Origin: F1-120-MAGs238 sp964484185
Lineage (GTDB): Bacteria; Planctomycetota; Phycisphaerae; Phycisphaerales; UBA1924
Reading direction: 5' to 3'
Assembly: GCA_964484185.1 (NCBI GenBank)
Contig: CAZAEQ010000039.1
Span: 1-40,712, forward strand
DNA: 40,712 nt
The notes under the pieces are model-generated. The model was not told the origin of the DNA. It saw only the letters and a list, made by a program, of their open reading frames with translations, and ran no database searches. The first letter of the stretch is position 1; each line of letters starts with the position of its first letter. Position numbers and translations under genes: made by a program. Of the stretch, positions 7,769 to 16,129 are shown piece after piece.

Positions 7769-8668
7769 ATGAGTTATACCACCCTCGCCGCGCCGGTCAC
7801 CCTCTCTGGACCGTCGCTTCAATCACCGAATGTCGCCACCGTGACCGTGTCGCCCGCAGATAAAGGTGTGGGGATTACGATTGCTCGTACCGACGTTTCC
7901 GCTCCCGCCGTCAAGATCTCACCCAAGCTCCTGATTGCGTCAAAAGACGTTCGCACAACATCATTGCTGGTTTCTCAATCCGTCGATCGTCCCATCGTGG
8001 TCCACACCGTTGAACACGTTCTTAGCGCGCTCTACGGAATGGGAATCACCGATGCTCATGTCACCGTCGATGGCGAATATGTTCCAATCCTCGATGGTTC
8101 CTGCCAGCCCCTGGTACAGGCAATGCAGGAAGTGGGAATCGCGACTGATGGTGTGAAACCAAAAGTTCTCACAGTTGAGGAACCGATCATCATCCAGGAT
8201 GAAACCGACCCAGCTGTCTCGATAGAGATTCGTCCACGCACAGCGGTGGGGTGTCGCTTTCGATATGACTTCTTCACACAGCGTCCGGTAGCGGCCGCCG
8301 ATGGCACCTTTCGTACGCTCGATCAATCGTGTATCTGGGAAGGCGATGCGTTTACCTATGCCCGAGAGCTGTCGCCTGCCCGTACCTTCTGCTTCAAAGT
8401 TGAAGCCGATGCATTTGCCAAGGCCGGGCAGTTCACACACTTCACCCCGAAAGACATGTTGGTCATCGACGATCTGACCGGCCACCCGGTTCAAAACATG
8501 TATCGGTACAAGAACGAACTGGCACGCCACAAGATACTGGACCTCATTGGAGACTTGGCTCTTGTGGGCCGCCGCCTGCAGTTAGACATTTCCTCACGCC
8601 GCGCTGGCCACCTTCTGAACCATCTGGCAGCGAAGGCTTTAGCGGCGGTTGCCGCGAAAACCGCCTGA
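7769..8668 (+). CDS. lpxC: UDP-3-O-acyl-N-acetylglucosamine deacetylase (LpxC)
   Basis: A 299-residue zinc amidase catalysing the committed step of lipid A synthesis. Zinc and catalytic residues are present: TVEHVLSAL holds E82 and H83, RHKILDLIGDL holds H254 and D258, and AGHLLNH holds the general-acid histidine H281. ARTFCF (204-209) matches the usual ARTFGF. The segment after it reads FTPKDMLVIDD where proteobacterial enzymes have a GGSxDNAIV-like stretch. The planctomycete LpxC proteins I recall have a comparable TTQDLLVF-like segment, so I treat this as a lineage feature. No FabZ domain is fused. The gene starts 39 bases after lpxD ends. Confidence 0.92.
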   Translation: MSYTTLAAPVTLSGPSLQSPNVATVTVSPADKGVGITIARTDVSAPAVKISPKLLIASKDVRTTSLLVSQSVDRPIVVHTVEHVLSALYGMGITDAHVTVDGEYVPILDGSCQPLVQAMQEVGIATDGVKPKVLTVEEPIIIQDETDPAVSIEIRPRTAVGCRFRYDFFTQRPVAAADGTFRTLDQSCIWEGDAFTYARELSPARTFCFKVEADAFAKAGQFTHFTPKDMLVIDDLTGHPVQNMYRYKNELARHKILDLIGDLALVGRRLQLDISSRRAGHLLNHLAAKALAAVAAKTA

Positions 8669-8907
8669 GTTATTACATTCCTGACGATCCTGACGGGCGA
8701 TTGGGTCGTACAACACATCCCGGTACGTTTCCTGGGCATTTTTAACTCGTTGCAGCAGCTTGACTTATGTTTTCGAGACGGCGCTCTTGCGTGCCTCGAG
8801 CAGGAATGTTTGGGTTGCAGGGATTTCTGACCGATCTACGGACGGGCGCGAACTACACGTGTTTTCGTCCTATAACTCAGTGATTCGGATTGATAAAGAG
8901 GTATCGC

Positions 8908-9966
8908 ATGTCGAAGCAGAAGAGCGCACTCATCACAGGCATCACCGGCCAGGACGGTTCATATCTGGCGGAGCTTCTTGTCTCCAAGGGCTACCTCATT
9001 CACGGAGTCATTCGTCGCTCCTCGAGCTTTAACACCGGGCGCATCGATCACATGTACCTTGATCCGCACGTTAAAGGCGGCAACCTGAAGCTGCATTACG
9101 GCGATCTCTGTGATCCAAATTCGCTGAGCCGCATTCTTGAAGTCTCTCAGCCTGATGAAGTGTACAACCTTGGCGCTCAATCGCACGTGCGTGTTTCTTT
9201 CGACATGCCAATCTACACCGCCGAGACAGTCGGCATGGGAGCGTTCAAACTTCTCGAAGCGGTTCGTGAATACCAGCAGAAAACCAGCCGCGAAGTTCGC
9301 TATTACCAGGCATCAAGCTCGGAGCAATACGGCAAGGTGCTTGAGTCGCCACAGAAGGAAACGACTCCCTTCTATCCGCGTTCTCCTTACGCCTGCGCCA
9401 AAGTCATGGCGCACTGGGCCACTGTGAACTATCGCGAAAGCTACGGAATGCACGCGTCCTGCGGCATTCTTTTCAACCACGAATCTCCCCGCCGCGGTGA
9501 GACGTTTGTGACACGCAAAATCACTCGAGCAGTCGGTCGCATCAAGATGGGGCTGCAGGACAAAGTCTTCCTGGGTAATCTTGATTCAAAGCGCGACTGG
9601 GGTTTTGCTGGCGACTATGTCAAGATGATGTGGTTGATGCTGCAGCAGGAAAAGCCGGATGATTATGTAATCGCGACCAATCGCACCATCACGGTGCGCG
9701 AGTTTGCAGAAATGGCGTTCAATCATGTGGGATTGAATTTCAAGGACCACGTGCTGTTTGATCCACGCTATCTGCGTCCTGCTGAAGTTGATCTGCTCCT
9801 GGGCGATCCGACCAAGGCCGCGCGCAAACTTGGCTGGAAGCCAGAGACCACGGTAGAGCAACTCGCCGCGATGATGGTGGAATCTGATCTTGAACTTGCG
9901 CGTCGTGAGAAGACGCTGCGCGATGCCGGACACAAGATGCCCGAATACGCCGGACACGACCAATAA
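8908..9966 (+). CDS. gmd: GDP-mannose 4,6-dehydratase
   Basis: A 352-residue short-chain dehydrogenase of the extended type that converts GDP-mannose to GDP-4-keto-6-deoxymannose, the precursor of fucose, rhamnose-type and perosamine-type sugars of surface polysaccharides. The NAD(P) site is ITGITGQDGSYLAE (9-22); the next strongly conserved GMD stretch is GVIRRSSSFNTGRIDHMY. Catalytic residues lie in SSSEQYG (about 136-142) and Y161xxxK165 (YACAK). FNHESPRRGETFVTRKIT is diagnostic of GMD rather than other dehydratases. The ATG at 8908 has AGAGG 7 bases upstream; a TTG at 8890 is less likely. It follows lpxC after 239 bases, so it probably has its own promoter, and a terminator follows. Confidence 0.95.
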   Translation: MSKQKSALITGITGQDGSYLAELLVSKGYLIHGVIRRSSSFNTGRIDHMYLDPHVKGGNLKLHYGDLCDPNSLSRILEVSQPDEVYNLGAQSHVRVSFDMPIYTAETVGMGAFKLLEAVREYQQKTSREVRYYQASSSEQYGKVLESPQKETTPFYPRSPYACAKVMAHWATVNYRESYGMHASCGILFNHESPRRGETFVTRKITRAVGRIKMGLQDKVFLGNLDSKRDWGFAGDYVKMMWLMLQQEKPDDYVIATNRTITVREFAEMAFNHVGLNFKDHVLFDPRYLRPAEVDLLLGDPTKAARKLGWKPETTVEQLAAMMVESDLELARREKTLRDAGHKMPEYAGHDQ

Positions 9967-9991
9967 GCCAGATCGTCGCGCCAATACTCTG

Positions 9992-10026
9992 GACGCCGCT
10001 TGCAAACGCGCACGCGGCGTCTTTTT
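9992..10026 (+). terminator. Rho-independent terminator after gmd
   Basis: GACGCCGC (9992-9999) pairs with GCGGCGTC (10014-10021) and is followed by TTTTT at 10022-10026. It lies 26 bases after the gmd stop. Confidence 0.75.
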
Positions 10027-10138
10027 CTGCGCCATTTTCAGTTCGAATGTACAGTTACTCGTTCATCGCGAAAATATCGCGATACCGCCTCGAATGTGGT
10101 AGACTGGCCGCAACACTCTCTCGATATAAGGTGACACT

Positions 10139-10780
10139 ATGGGTTTTCCTCGCCCCAAAAAACACTGGACAGTTCGCTACATGCGAGCTCGCTTGCGTCA
10201 GATGCAGTGGCAGAAGGCCCATCCGCTCGATCCATGGCTGACGCGCGATGGAGTCGAGTTCTTCCGCAACTGGCTTCGCCCCGGCGACATCATGGTTGAA
10301 TTTGGATCGGGTCGCAGCACGCTCTGGTTCGCACGGGCGATCCAGCCAGGCGGACACATAATCAGCGTTGAACACCACGAGGGTTGGCACAAAGATGTTG
10401 CCGAGCGACTGAGAAGTTCCGGACTTTCCAATTACACGTATTGCCTTGCCGAAGAAAAACCTGTGCCGTATGTCGCGGCGGCTGACGCAGAGCTTAAGAA
10501 GCACGGCGGTCTGGCGGACATTATTCTGGTCGATGGAAGGATGCGGGACCATTGTGCCATCTGGGCTCTAGAGCACATCAGGCCTGGCGGCATGATCGTC
10601 GTTGACAACGTGCAGCGATATCTGCCGCATCAAAGCAACGCGCCGACGGCAATCGCTGCCAATGGTCAACCTGATGGCGAACTCTGGAAGAAGTTTGCAA
10701 ATGCGGTCTCTACCTGGCGCAAACATTGGACCAGCGACGATGTAGAAGACACAGCGTTTTTCTTCGCGCCGATAGGTTAA
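10139..10780 (+). CDS. Class I SAM-dependent methyltransferase-like protein
   Basis: A 213-residue protein with a Rossmann methyltransferase fold. Motif I is MVEFGSGRST (52-61), followed by the acidic strand end in SVEHHEGW (76-83) and IILVDGRMRD (128-137), then GGMIVVDNVQRY (150-161). The layout resembles the small methyltransferases found near surface-sugar genes, but the substrate is not identifiable. AAGGTGA lies just upstream of the ATG at 10139. Its stop overlaps the stop of the convergent gene, sharing the bases TTAA at 10777-10780. Between it and gmd are the gmd terminator and two ATCGCGA repeats. Confidence 0.75.
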   Translation: MGFPRPKKHWTVRYMRARLRQMQWQKAHPLDPWLTRDGVEFFRNWLRPGDIMVEFGSGRSTLWFARAIQPGGHIISVEHHEGWHKDVAERLRSSGLSNYTYCLAEEKPVPYVAAADAELKKHGGLADIILVDGRMRDHCAIWALEHIRPGGMIVVDNVQRYLPHQSNAPTAIAANGQPDGELWKKFANAVSTWRKHWTSDDVEDTAFFFAPIG

Positions 10781-11286
10781 AGAACGATTGTTTCGAGCTT
10801 CCCCGCCTGCGGCACAGAAAGTCCCATCATTTCCAGCACCTTGGTCATTCCAAAAACATCGGATTCGTCAAACGCACCGATGTCATAGCTGTCGCCATCG
10901 AGCACGCCCCAGCACGAGCCATCAACTTCAAACAGTGGAATCACAATTTCAGACTGATCTTTGGGATCGCAGGCAATGTAGTTCGGCCCCAGCACCTTCA
11001 CATCTCTGACAATGAGCGGGCGTCGCTCCTGGAAACTGCGGCCGCAACATCCATGAAGCCCGATAGGCGAACACGCGGGCTTGTCGCGACACTCTTCCAG
11101 CACCAGCTCCTGACCCGATGCGGCCGATGAATCAAACAAGTAGAACCCGATCCATGACAGCGAATGCAAACGAAACGCTTCCCAAAAGAGGTCAACGGTT
11201 CTCTTCATTCTCACATCGCGGTCGACCTCTGCGCACGCCAAAACCGACTGATAGTCGCGGCGAAACTTGGGATTCTTTACATCCAC
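10777..11286 (-). CDS. GAF-domain free methionine-(R)-sulfoxide reductase
   Basis: A 169-residue single GAF domain matching fRMsr (YebR/MsrC), which reduces free L-methionine-(R)-S-oxide in the cytoplasm. The three family cysteines are visible: PAC (C72), the GxCG site as GCCG (C81, with an extra neighbour C80) and YIACD (C106). SEIVIPLFE (112-120) and WGVLDGDS (126-133) correspond to the family's SEIV and GVLDIDS motifs. It is a free-standing enzyme of normal length. It lies last in a minus-strand series after an MFS and a DUF606 transporter, 73 bases downstream of the latter, so it may be cotranscribed with them. A plain sensory GAF protein is the alternative, but the cysteines argue against that. 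Confidence 0.85.
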   Translation of the reverse strand: MDVKNPKFRRDYQSVLACAEVDRDVRMKRTVDLFWEAFRLHSLSWIGFYLFDSSAASGQELVLEECRDKPACSPIGLHGCCGRSFQERRPLIVRDVKVLGPNYIACDPKDQSEIVIPLFEVDGSCWGVLDGDSYDIGAFDESDVFGMTKVLEMMGLSVPQAGKLETIVL

Positions 11287-11359
11287 AGACTCTTCTCCAT
11301 TCCTGTGCCGGGCAAGCTCTGCCCGCTCTCTTTGCGTTCAGCAAAGTCTAGCCCCCGTT

Positions 11360-11818
11360 CTACAGGAACTTGATACATGCAACGCCCGCAACCAGAAGCA
11401 GGATTCCAAGCGCTCGCCCAGGTGTGAACGGATGTTGCGCCAATCCCATGTGTCCAAAATGGTCGATGATGATTGAACCAATGAGCTGGCCAGCGAGCAT
11501 GCACGCAACATAAACCGTTGTGCCCATTTTGGGAACGAGAAATATTGCGGTCATCACGAAGAACGCGCCAAGTGTGCCGCCCAGCCAGGACCACCATGGA
11601 AGCGCGGTAATCTTCTGCATTTGCATTGGTGGCGTACGCATACATAGCGCGATGATCGCCAGGACTGCGAAACCAATGAAGAAGCTTTGAACGCCACCGT
11701 AAATGCGATGTGGAGCGGACTCAGCGAACTTTGCATTCATGCCCGGCTGATACGCGACCGCCAGACCAGCGATTGCAGCAAGAGCGATCTGTGCGGCCAA
11801 TCCCCATGATAGATTCAT
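11360..11818 (-). CDS. DMT-superfamily transporter, YdcZ/DUF606 family
   Basis: A 152-residue, almost wholly hydrophobic protein with about five membrane segments. MNLSWGLAAQIALAAIAGLAVAYQ opens the first helix; PWWSWLGGTLGAFFV and the later CMLAGQLIGSIIIDHFG are the typical DUF606 landmarks (P-W-W-x-W-x-G-G-x-L-G-A and G-Q-x-x-x-S-x-x-x-D-x-F-G). Family members act singly or as pairs; no second copy is visible here, and the substrate is unknown. The ATG at 11818 has an AAGGGA element about 9 bases upstream, preferred over a TTG six codons earlier. It starts 25 bases after the MFS gene ends, indicating a shared transcript. Confidence 0.8.
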   Translation of the reverse strand: MNLSWGLAAQIALAAIAGLAVAYQPGMNAKFAESAPHRIYGGVQSFFIGFAVLAIIALCMRTPPMQMQKITALPWWSWLGGTLGAFFVMTAIFLVPKMGTTVYVACMLAGQLIGSIIIDHFGHMGLAQHPFTPGRALGILLLVAGVACIKFL

Positions 11819-11842
11819 TCGTGAGTCCCTTCCCAAAGGCGA

Positions 11843-13126
11843 TTATTGTGATACCGCGCTGGCCTTAGCTTCCAATCGCGACTTCACGCCGCTATGCAGC
11901 TTGAACATGAGATATCCGCTGTAGAGAAATCCGATTGCGGCGAGTGCGAGCGGGACTCCGAAGTTACCCGAAAGCCAGTACAGGAAGACGCCAAGGCCCT
12001 GGAAGATCTTGCCGCGGATTCCGACCATTGTGGAATGAATCGCAACGTATTGGGCGACCTTTTCTTTGCTTGGCGCAAGCGCAACCGGCCCGAGAATCCA
12101 GCCCACACTTGCGCCGGCGTGCGCTAAGCCATACCACGCGCTGACGAATATGAGGTCAACTTTGCCGCCTGTAGCAAAAATCATTCCAATTGGGTACAAG
12201 GAGAGCATGAGAAACGAAAGTCCGGTACTTCGAATCGCGCCCAGTTTGTCCATGAGCAATCCGGCGGGCCAGTAGGCAAGACAGAGGGCAATCAGATACG
12301 CAAATTGAGTTGAACGGGTCGCTTCGCCATACGGAAGTTTCAGATGATCGATCAGCATCGGCAAAAGTGCATAGCAGATCATCCAACCGACCCCATACAC
12401 CATGTATGAGGCTTCGTACTTTGCAAATACAGGGTCTTCCCGCAGCACTTCTTTCGTGTGCGTTATTGGTTCGACGACGCGTGTCCAGAGCGAACGGGAG
12501 TCGTTGGCGGCGAGCACGCGTCGCTCGCTGTGACCAGACCTGTGCGAGAGCCACGACATGACCAACAGCCCAAGCCCTTGCATTCCCACAATCAGCGGCA
12601 GGAAGATGCGAAATGCCTGATTGTCGATGTCCATCGATTCGCCGATAAAGAACGCCGCTATCGCTCCAGTCGCCATCGATGACGCCGCGATAATGCTGTA
12701 CCAGCGACCACGCGTTGCGGCAGGATACAGGTGATTAAGCAGGTCTCCAGCTGCTGGGTGATAGCCCGCGCCGCCTATGCACGCTACAAGGTGTGGCACC
12801 AGAATCATCCAGTATTCTGTCGCGCCGGCAACCGCCACCATCGGAAGACACGCCACAAGCCAGTACATCCAAAGATATTTTCCAAAGCTTGTTCGCTTGA
12901 ACACATCATTCCAGAAAATCGAGAATGAAAAAAAGATCGTTGGTGATGCGGTGATCAGCACGGTTTCAAAGTCGTTTGCCTTAAACTCTCTTCGTGCGAT
13001 GATCGGCAAGATAAACTGCGACGCCATCCACGTTGAGTTCACGAGCGCAACCGCGAGCACGTGCAATGGCAAAGCCATCGTCAGGGCAAGTTTGCGACCA
13101 GGTGTTTCAGGGACGGCGGTAGTCAA
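11843..13126 (-). CDS. Major facilitator superfamily transporter
   Basis: A 427-residue membrane protein with roughly 12 predicted helices in two halves separated by a polar loop (about residues 190-225). The N-terminal half contains IGGAGYHPAAGDLLNHLYPAATRGRWYS, with an Arg-Gly pair like the MFS loop between helices, and the C-terminal half has LAYWPAGLLMDKLGAIRSTG, like the MFS D-x-x-G-R/K signature. The substrate cannot be told. The frame opens with a TTG at 13126 and shows no ribosome site; an ATG at 13078 (residue 17) is a plausible alternative. It is the first gene of a minus-strand group with the DUF606 transporter and the methionine sulfoxide reductase. Confidence 0.85.
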   Translation of the reverse strand: MTTAVPETPGRKLALTMALPLHVLAVALVNSTWMASQFILPIIARREFKANDFETVLITASPTIFFSFSIFWNDVFKRTSFGKYLWMYWLVACLPMVAVAGATEYWMILVPHLVACIGGAGYHPAAGDLLNHLYPAATRGRWYSIIAASSMATGAIAAFFIGESMDIDNQAFRIFLPLIVGMQGLGLLVMSWLSHRSGHSERRVLAANDSRSLWTRVVEPITHTKEVLREDPVFAKYEASYMVYGVGWMICYALLPMLIDHLKLPYGEATRSTQFAYLIALCLAYWPAGLLMDKLGAIRSTGLSFLMLSLYPIGMIFATGGKVDLIFVSAWYGLAHAGASVGWILGPVALAPSKEKVAQYVAIHSTMVGIRGKIFQGLGVFLYWLSGNFGVPLALAAIGFLYSGYLMFKLHSGVKSRLEAKASAVSQ

Positions 13127-13245
13127 TTGAGGCGAACGGTACGGGCGGCAAGGGATGGATAAGTCAGCTTTGATGCCCTTCCGGTGGTTTCGTCACACCC
13201 TGCACGGGTGAAAGCGGCATCCGGGTATCACGAATAAGGTTTGTA

Positions 13246-13530
13246 ATGGCCTGTCTATTTGCAATTCTGGGCATTTTCTTTCCGCGGCTGGTGATCGTCA
13301 TCCTGGCGCTTGCCACCGACTATCTCTCGCACGCGTACCAGAGCTTCATCTGGCCGCTGCTCGGCTTCTTTTTCGCTCCATTTACCACACTTGCCTACGC
13401 ATTTGCCATGAATAGCGGCGGTCTTACTGGATGGCGTCTGGCTCTGTTTGTATTCGCAATTCTGCTGGACCTGGGCGTGATCGGTGGCAGCCGGTCGAAG
13501 AAACTGCGCAAGAAAAAGGAAAAGTGCTGA
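13246..13530 (+). CDS. Small integral membrane protein, unknown function
   Basis: A 94-residue protein with three likely membrane segments: ACLFAILGIFFPRLVIVILAL, a second around IWPLLGFFFAPFTTLAYAFAM and a third around LALFVFAILLDLGVIGG. It ends in a very basic tail (SRSKKLRKKKEKC), which should stay in the cytoplasm. I do not recognise a named family, although similar short proteins are frequently annotated as hypothetical. The ATG at 13246 lacks a clear Shine-Dalgarno. The gene sits alone between the divergent MFS gene and the convergent PEP-CTERM gene. Confidence 0.6.
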   Translation: MACLFAILGIFFPRLVIVILALATDYLSHAYQSFIWPLLGFFFAPFTTLAYAFAMNSGGLTGWRLALFVFAILLDLGVIGGSRSKKLRKKKEKC

Positions 13531-13532
13531 TA

Positions 13533-13565
13533 GAAAACAGCCGCCGATCAAGAGATCGGCGGCTG
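13533..13565 (-). terminator. Terminator of the PEP-CTERM gene (minus strand)
   Basis: A perfect 12-pair stem, CAGCCGCCGATC (13538-13549) with GATCGGCGGCTG (13554-13565), has a 4-base loop. Read on the minus strand it is followed by TTTTCTATC. It could also slow transcription from the plus-strand small membrane protein gene. Confidence 0.75.
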
Positions 13566-13592
13566 CGAAAAGGATCATGTAGAATCTAAGGC

Positions 13593-14273
13593 TCAGGCGC
13601 GGCGACGACGAATCGCACCAACTGCGGTCAGAGCCATAGCGAGCGATGCTGCCGGAGCAGGAACAACCGCCGTGTTGCCTGTGAAGGAAGCGTTCGAGTC
13701 AAAAGACTTGAAGACGCCACCGGGCCCGATGAACGAACCGCCGCCAAGGGCGGCGACATCGGTGAGTGTAAACACTGCTTCAGAAGGACCGGCAAAGGTG
13801 CGGCCTGGAGCCATAAGAGCCGCCAGAGCTGCTCCAGCGCTGTAAACAAAGTCAGGATCGCTGAAGAGCATCGAGTTCGTGTTCGAGATACGCACGAACG
13901 AGCCAGCCGAAGCGGTGCCGGTCAGGATGTTCACGCGGTCATCGCCCGAGCCCTGGTAGATCGTGAATGTGCCAGCAACCGGAGCGAGTGTCACGCCGCC
14001 AGCGCTGGAAGCCACACCCAATGTCATGAGCATTTCCATGCGGGCATCGGTAAAGGTTACCGGGCCAAAGCCTTCGTTGGTTCCGTCAACCAGGAAGGTG
14101 ATCGGAGCGGTCGTGTCGTAGGTCAGGAGACCGATGCCAGCGCCGCCGCCGTTCATTTCGTTGTGGAGCTGTCGACCCGGGATTGGATCGGCAAAGCTGA
14201 ACGCGATCTGAGCGTTCGCCGCGGCAGTCATGCCGAGGGCAGTCAACAGAGCCATTTTTGTGATCAAGCGCAT
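13593..14273 (-). CDS. PEP-CTERM-like exosortase substrate (secreted surface protein)
   Basis: A 226-residue protein with an N-terminal signal peptide (MRLITKMALLTALGMTAAANA, cleaved before QIAFS) and a C-terminal sorting tail: VVPAPAAS, a hydrophobic stretch LAMALTAVGAI and a final RRRRA. This tripartite tail is the planctomycete form of PEP-CTERM, recognised by an exosortase that cleaves at the PxP-like motif and transfers the protein to an envelope target. The body (about 22-195) is rich in Gly, Ala, Thr and Phe, with no recognised domain. No exosortase gene lies in the window. A minus-strand terminator follows. Confidence 0.8.
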   Translation of the reverse strand: MRLITKMALLTALGMTAAANAQIAFSFADPIPGRQLHNEMNGGGAGIGLLTYDTTAPITFLVDGTNEGFGPVTFTDARMEMLMTLGVASSAGGVTLAPVAGTFTIYQGSGDDRVNILTGTASAGSFVRISNTNSMLFSDPDFVYSAGAALAALMAPGRTFAGPSEAVFTLTDVAALGGGSFIGPGGVFKSFDSNASFTGNTAVVPAPAASLAMALTAVGAIRRRRA

Positions 14274-14564
14274 TTAATGAAATCCTTTTCTTGTCAGATA
14301 TCCCATCCCAGCGCGGCGAGACTATCTAACAGATGTCCTGAATATTGTGCTAGTTTTACGTGGCACCTTCAAGCACTTGCGATTGTTTTGCAGTGAATAA
14401 CACAAAGTGGCGGCGCGAGCGACTGGTTATGACACCAAAGTCGGCGCGCTACCGGACCACAGCGCAGGGTAATAGGACCTTCGCTTTACGCGAAGATCGA
14501 TCTGCAAATACAGGTGAGAGTGTCGAATAACAAAGTCAGATGCAAGCGCGGGACACGCGCAGGA

Positions 14565-16010
14565 CTAGAACTCTGCCTGCTTGGGAGCTCGCGGGAATGG
14601 GATCACATCGCGGATGTTCGCCATGCCTGTGACGAAGAGCATCAGGCGTTCAAAGCCAAGCCCGAAGCCTGCGTGCGGCACCGTTCCATAGCGACGAAGG
14701 TCGCGATACCACCAGTATTCCTTGGCTGGCAGGTTCATCTCGGCAATGCGTGCATCGAGAACATCCAGCCGTTCTTCGCGCTGGCTGCCGCCGATAATCT
14801 CGCCGATCTTTGGAACCAGCACATCCATGGCCGCGACTGTGTCGCCGGGCGCGCCATCGGTTCCGGGCGGATTGACGCGCATGTAGAACGCTTTGATTTG
14901 CTTGGGATAGTTGATGAGGATCACCGGCTGCTTGAAGTGTTCCTCAGTCAGATAGCGTTCATGCTCAGATTGCAGGTCTGTTCCCCACTTGATCTGGTAT
15001 TCAAATTTCTTGCCATCTGCAACTGCTTTTTGCAGAATTGCAATTGCTTCGGTGTAGGGCAGGCGCCGGAAAGGGGTCTCCATCACATGCTTGAGCCGCG
15101 CGATAATTCCAGGCTCGATGCGTTCTTCAAAGAACTTCATGTCATCAGCACGCTCCGTCAGCGCAGCGTTGATGCAGTGCTTGATCAGCGCCTCAGCGAT
15201 TTCGCTATCGCGCTGCAGGTCGCAGAACGCCATTTCCGGCTCGATCATCCAGAACTCGGCCAGATGTCGAGCTGTATTCGAGTTTTCGGCGCGGAAGGTT
15301 GGCCCAAATGTGTACACGTTCGAAAGCGCGGAGCAATATGTTTCCACGTTGAGCTGACCCGAAACCGTCAAGTGCGATTCTTTACCGAAGAAATCCTCGG
15401 AGAAATCACAGTGTTTCCCATCCGCTGTCAGAGGACGGTTCACTGCATCAAGCGTTGAGACCCTGAACATCTGTCCCGCGCCTTCGCAGTCGCTGGCAGT
15501 GATGATCGGCGTATGCACCCAGAAGAATCCGCGCTCGTGAAAGAACCGGTGCACGGCCATGCTCATGCAGTGCCGCATACGTGCTACCGCGCCGAATGTG
15601 TTGGTGCGCACACGCAAGTGGGCGACTTCGCGCAGGTATTCAAATGTGTGTCGCTTATTGCTCACCGGGTACTGATCCGGGTTCTCAACCAGTCCCACGA
15701 TCTTTACCGACCCGCCGGCAGCGCCATCAACCAGGATTTCCACGGTCTGGCCTTTGCCCTGGCTGGCAACGACTTCGCCTTGTACTTCAACCGAGCAGCC
15801 AGTGGTGAGCTTTTGCACCTCTGCAAAGTTCGCCGCGTTGCCGCGAACCACGCACTGAACCTGGTCGAAACAAGTGCCATCAGTCACTGCGACAAAGCAC
15901 AGGCCGCCATCTGCCTTGGAATCGCGGTTGGTGCGCACCCATCCCTTGATGGTGACTTTGGTGCCAACAGCCGCGCGGAAAACATCGTTGATTTGAAGCC
16001 AGGAAGACAT
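14565..16010 (-). CDS. asnS: Asparaginyl-tRNA synthetase
   Basis: A 481-residue class IIb synthetase that charges tRNA-Asn. The N-terminal OB-fold binds the anticodon (KVTIKGWVRTNRDSKADGG, about 14-32). The catalytic domain shows motif 2 in FGPTFRAENSNTARHLAEFW and motif 3 in GFGLGFERLMLFVTG near the C-terminus. FGKESHLTVSGQLNVE and the AENSNTxRHLAEF form distinguish AsnS from AspRS. The ATG at 16008-16010 is chosen because GGAGG lies 5 bases upstream; the TTG at 16022 overlaps that ribosome site. A dedicated AsnS implies that Asn-tRNA need not come only from the amidotransferase route. It is divergent from the MATE gene. Confidence 0.95.
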   Translation of the reverse strand: MSSWLQINDVFRAAVGTKVTIKGWVRTNRDSKADGGLCFVAVTDGTCFDQVQCVVRGNAANFAEVQKLTTGCSVEVQGEVVASQGKGQTVEILVDGAAGGSVKIVGLVENPDQYPVSNKRHTFEYLREVAHLRVRTNTFGAVARMRHCMSMAVHRFFHERGFFWVHTPIITASDCEGAGQMFRVSTLDAVNRPLTADGKHCDFSEDFFGKESHLTVSGQLNVETYCSALSNVYTFGPTFRAENSNTARHLAEFWMIEPEMAFCDLQRDSEIAEALIKHCINAALTERADDMKFFEERIEPGIIARLKHVMETPFRRLPYTEAIAILQKAVADGKKFEYQIKWGTDLQSEHERYLTEEHFKQPVILINYPKQIKAFYMRVNPPGTDGAPGDTVAAMDVLVPKIGEIIGGSQREERLDVLDARIAEMNLPAKEYWWYRDLRRYGTVPHAGFGLGFERLMLFVTGMANIRDVIPFPRAPKQAEF

Positions 16011-16129
16011 AGATACCTCCAAAGGTCGCTAAGCGTAGAGCGGCTTATCGCCTTTGGTAGTGTTCCAGCCTGGATTTGCGGCGGACTGTGCCCACATACC
16101 ATCGCCGCCCAATTGCTGAAAAACAAACA

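Noticed and set aside
7769..8668. LpxC lacking the glycine-rich GGS-type segment as a possible inactive enzyme
   Set aside because: All zinc and catalytic residues are present, and the replacement segment resembles that of other planctomycete LpxC proteins as I recall them.
10065..10083. ATCGCGA direct repeats upstream of the methyltransferase gene
   Set aside because: Only two short copies, and ATCGCG-type words are frequent in this DNA, so an operator is not supported.
14479..14495. CTTCGC/GCGAAG inverted repeat downstream of asnS
   Set aside because: The stem is only 6 pairs and has no T-tract on either strand, so it is not called as a terminator.
14514..15458. 314-codon plus-strand frame opposite asnS
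   Set aside because: It is antisense to class II synthetase motifs that are clearly coding.
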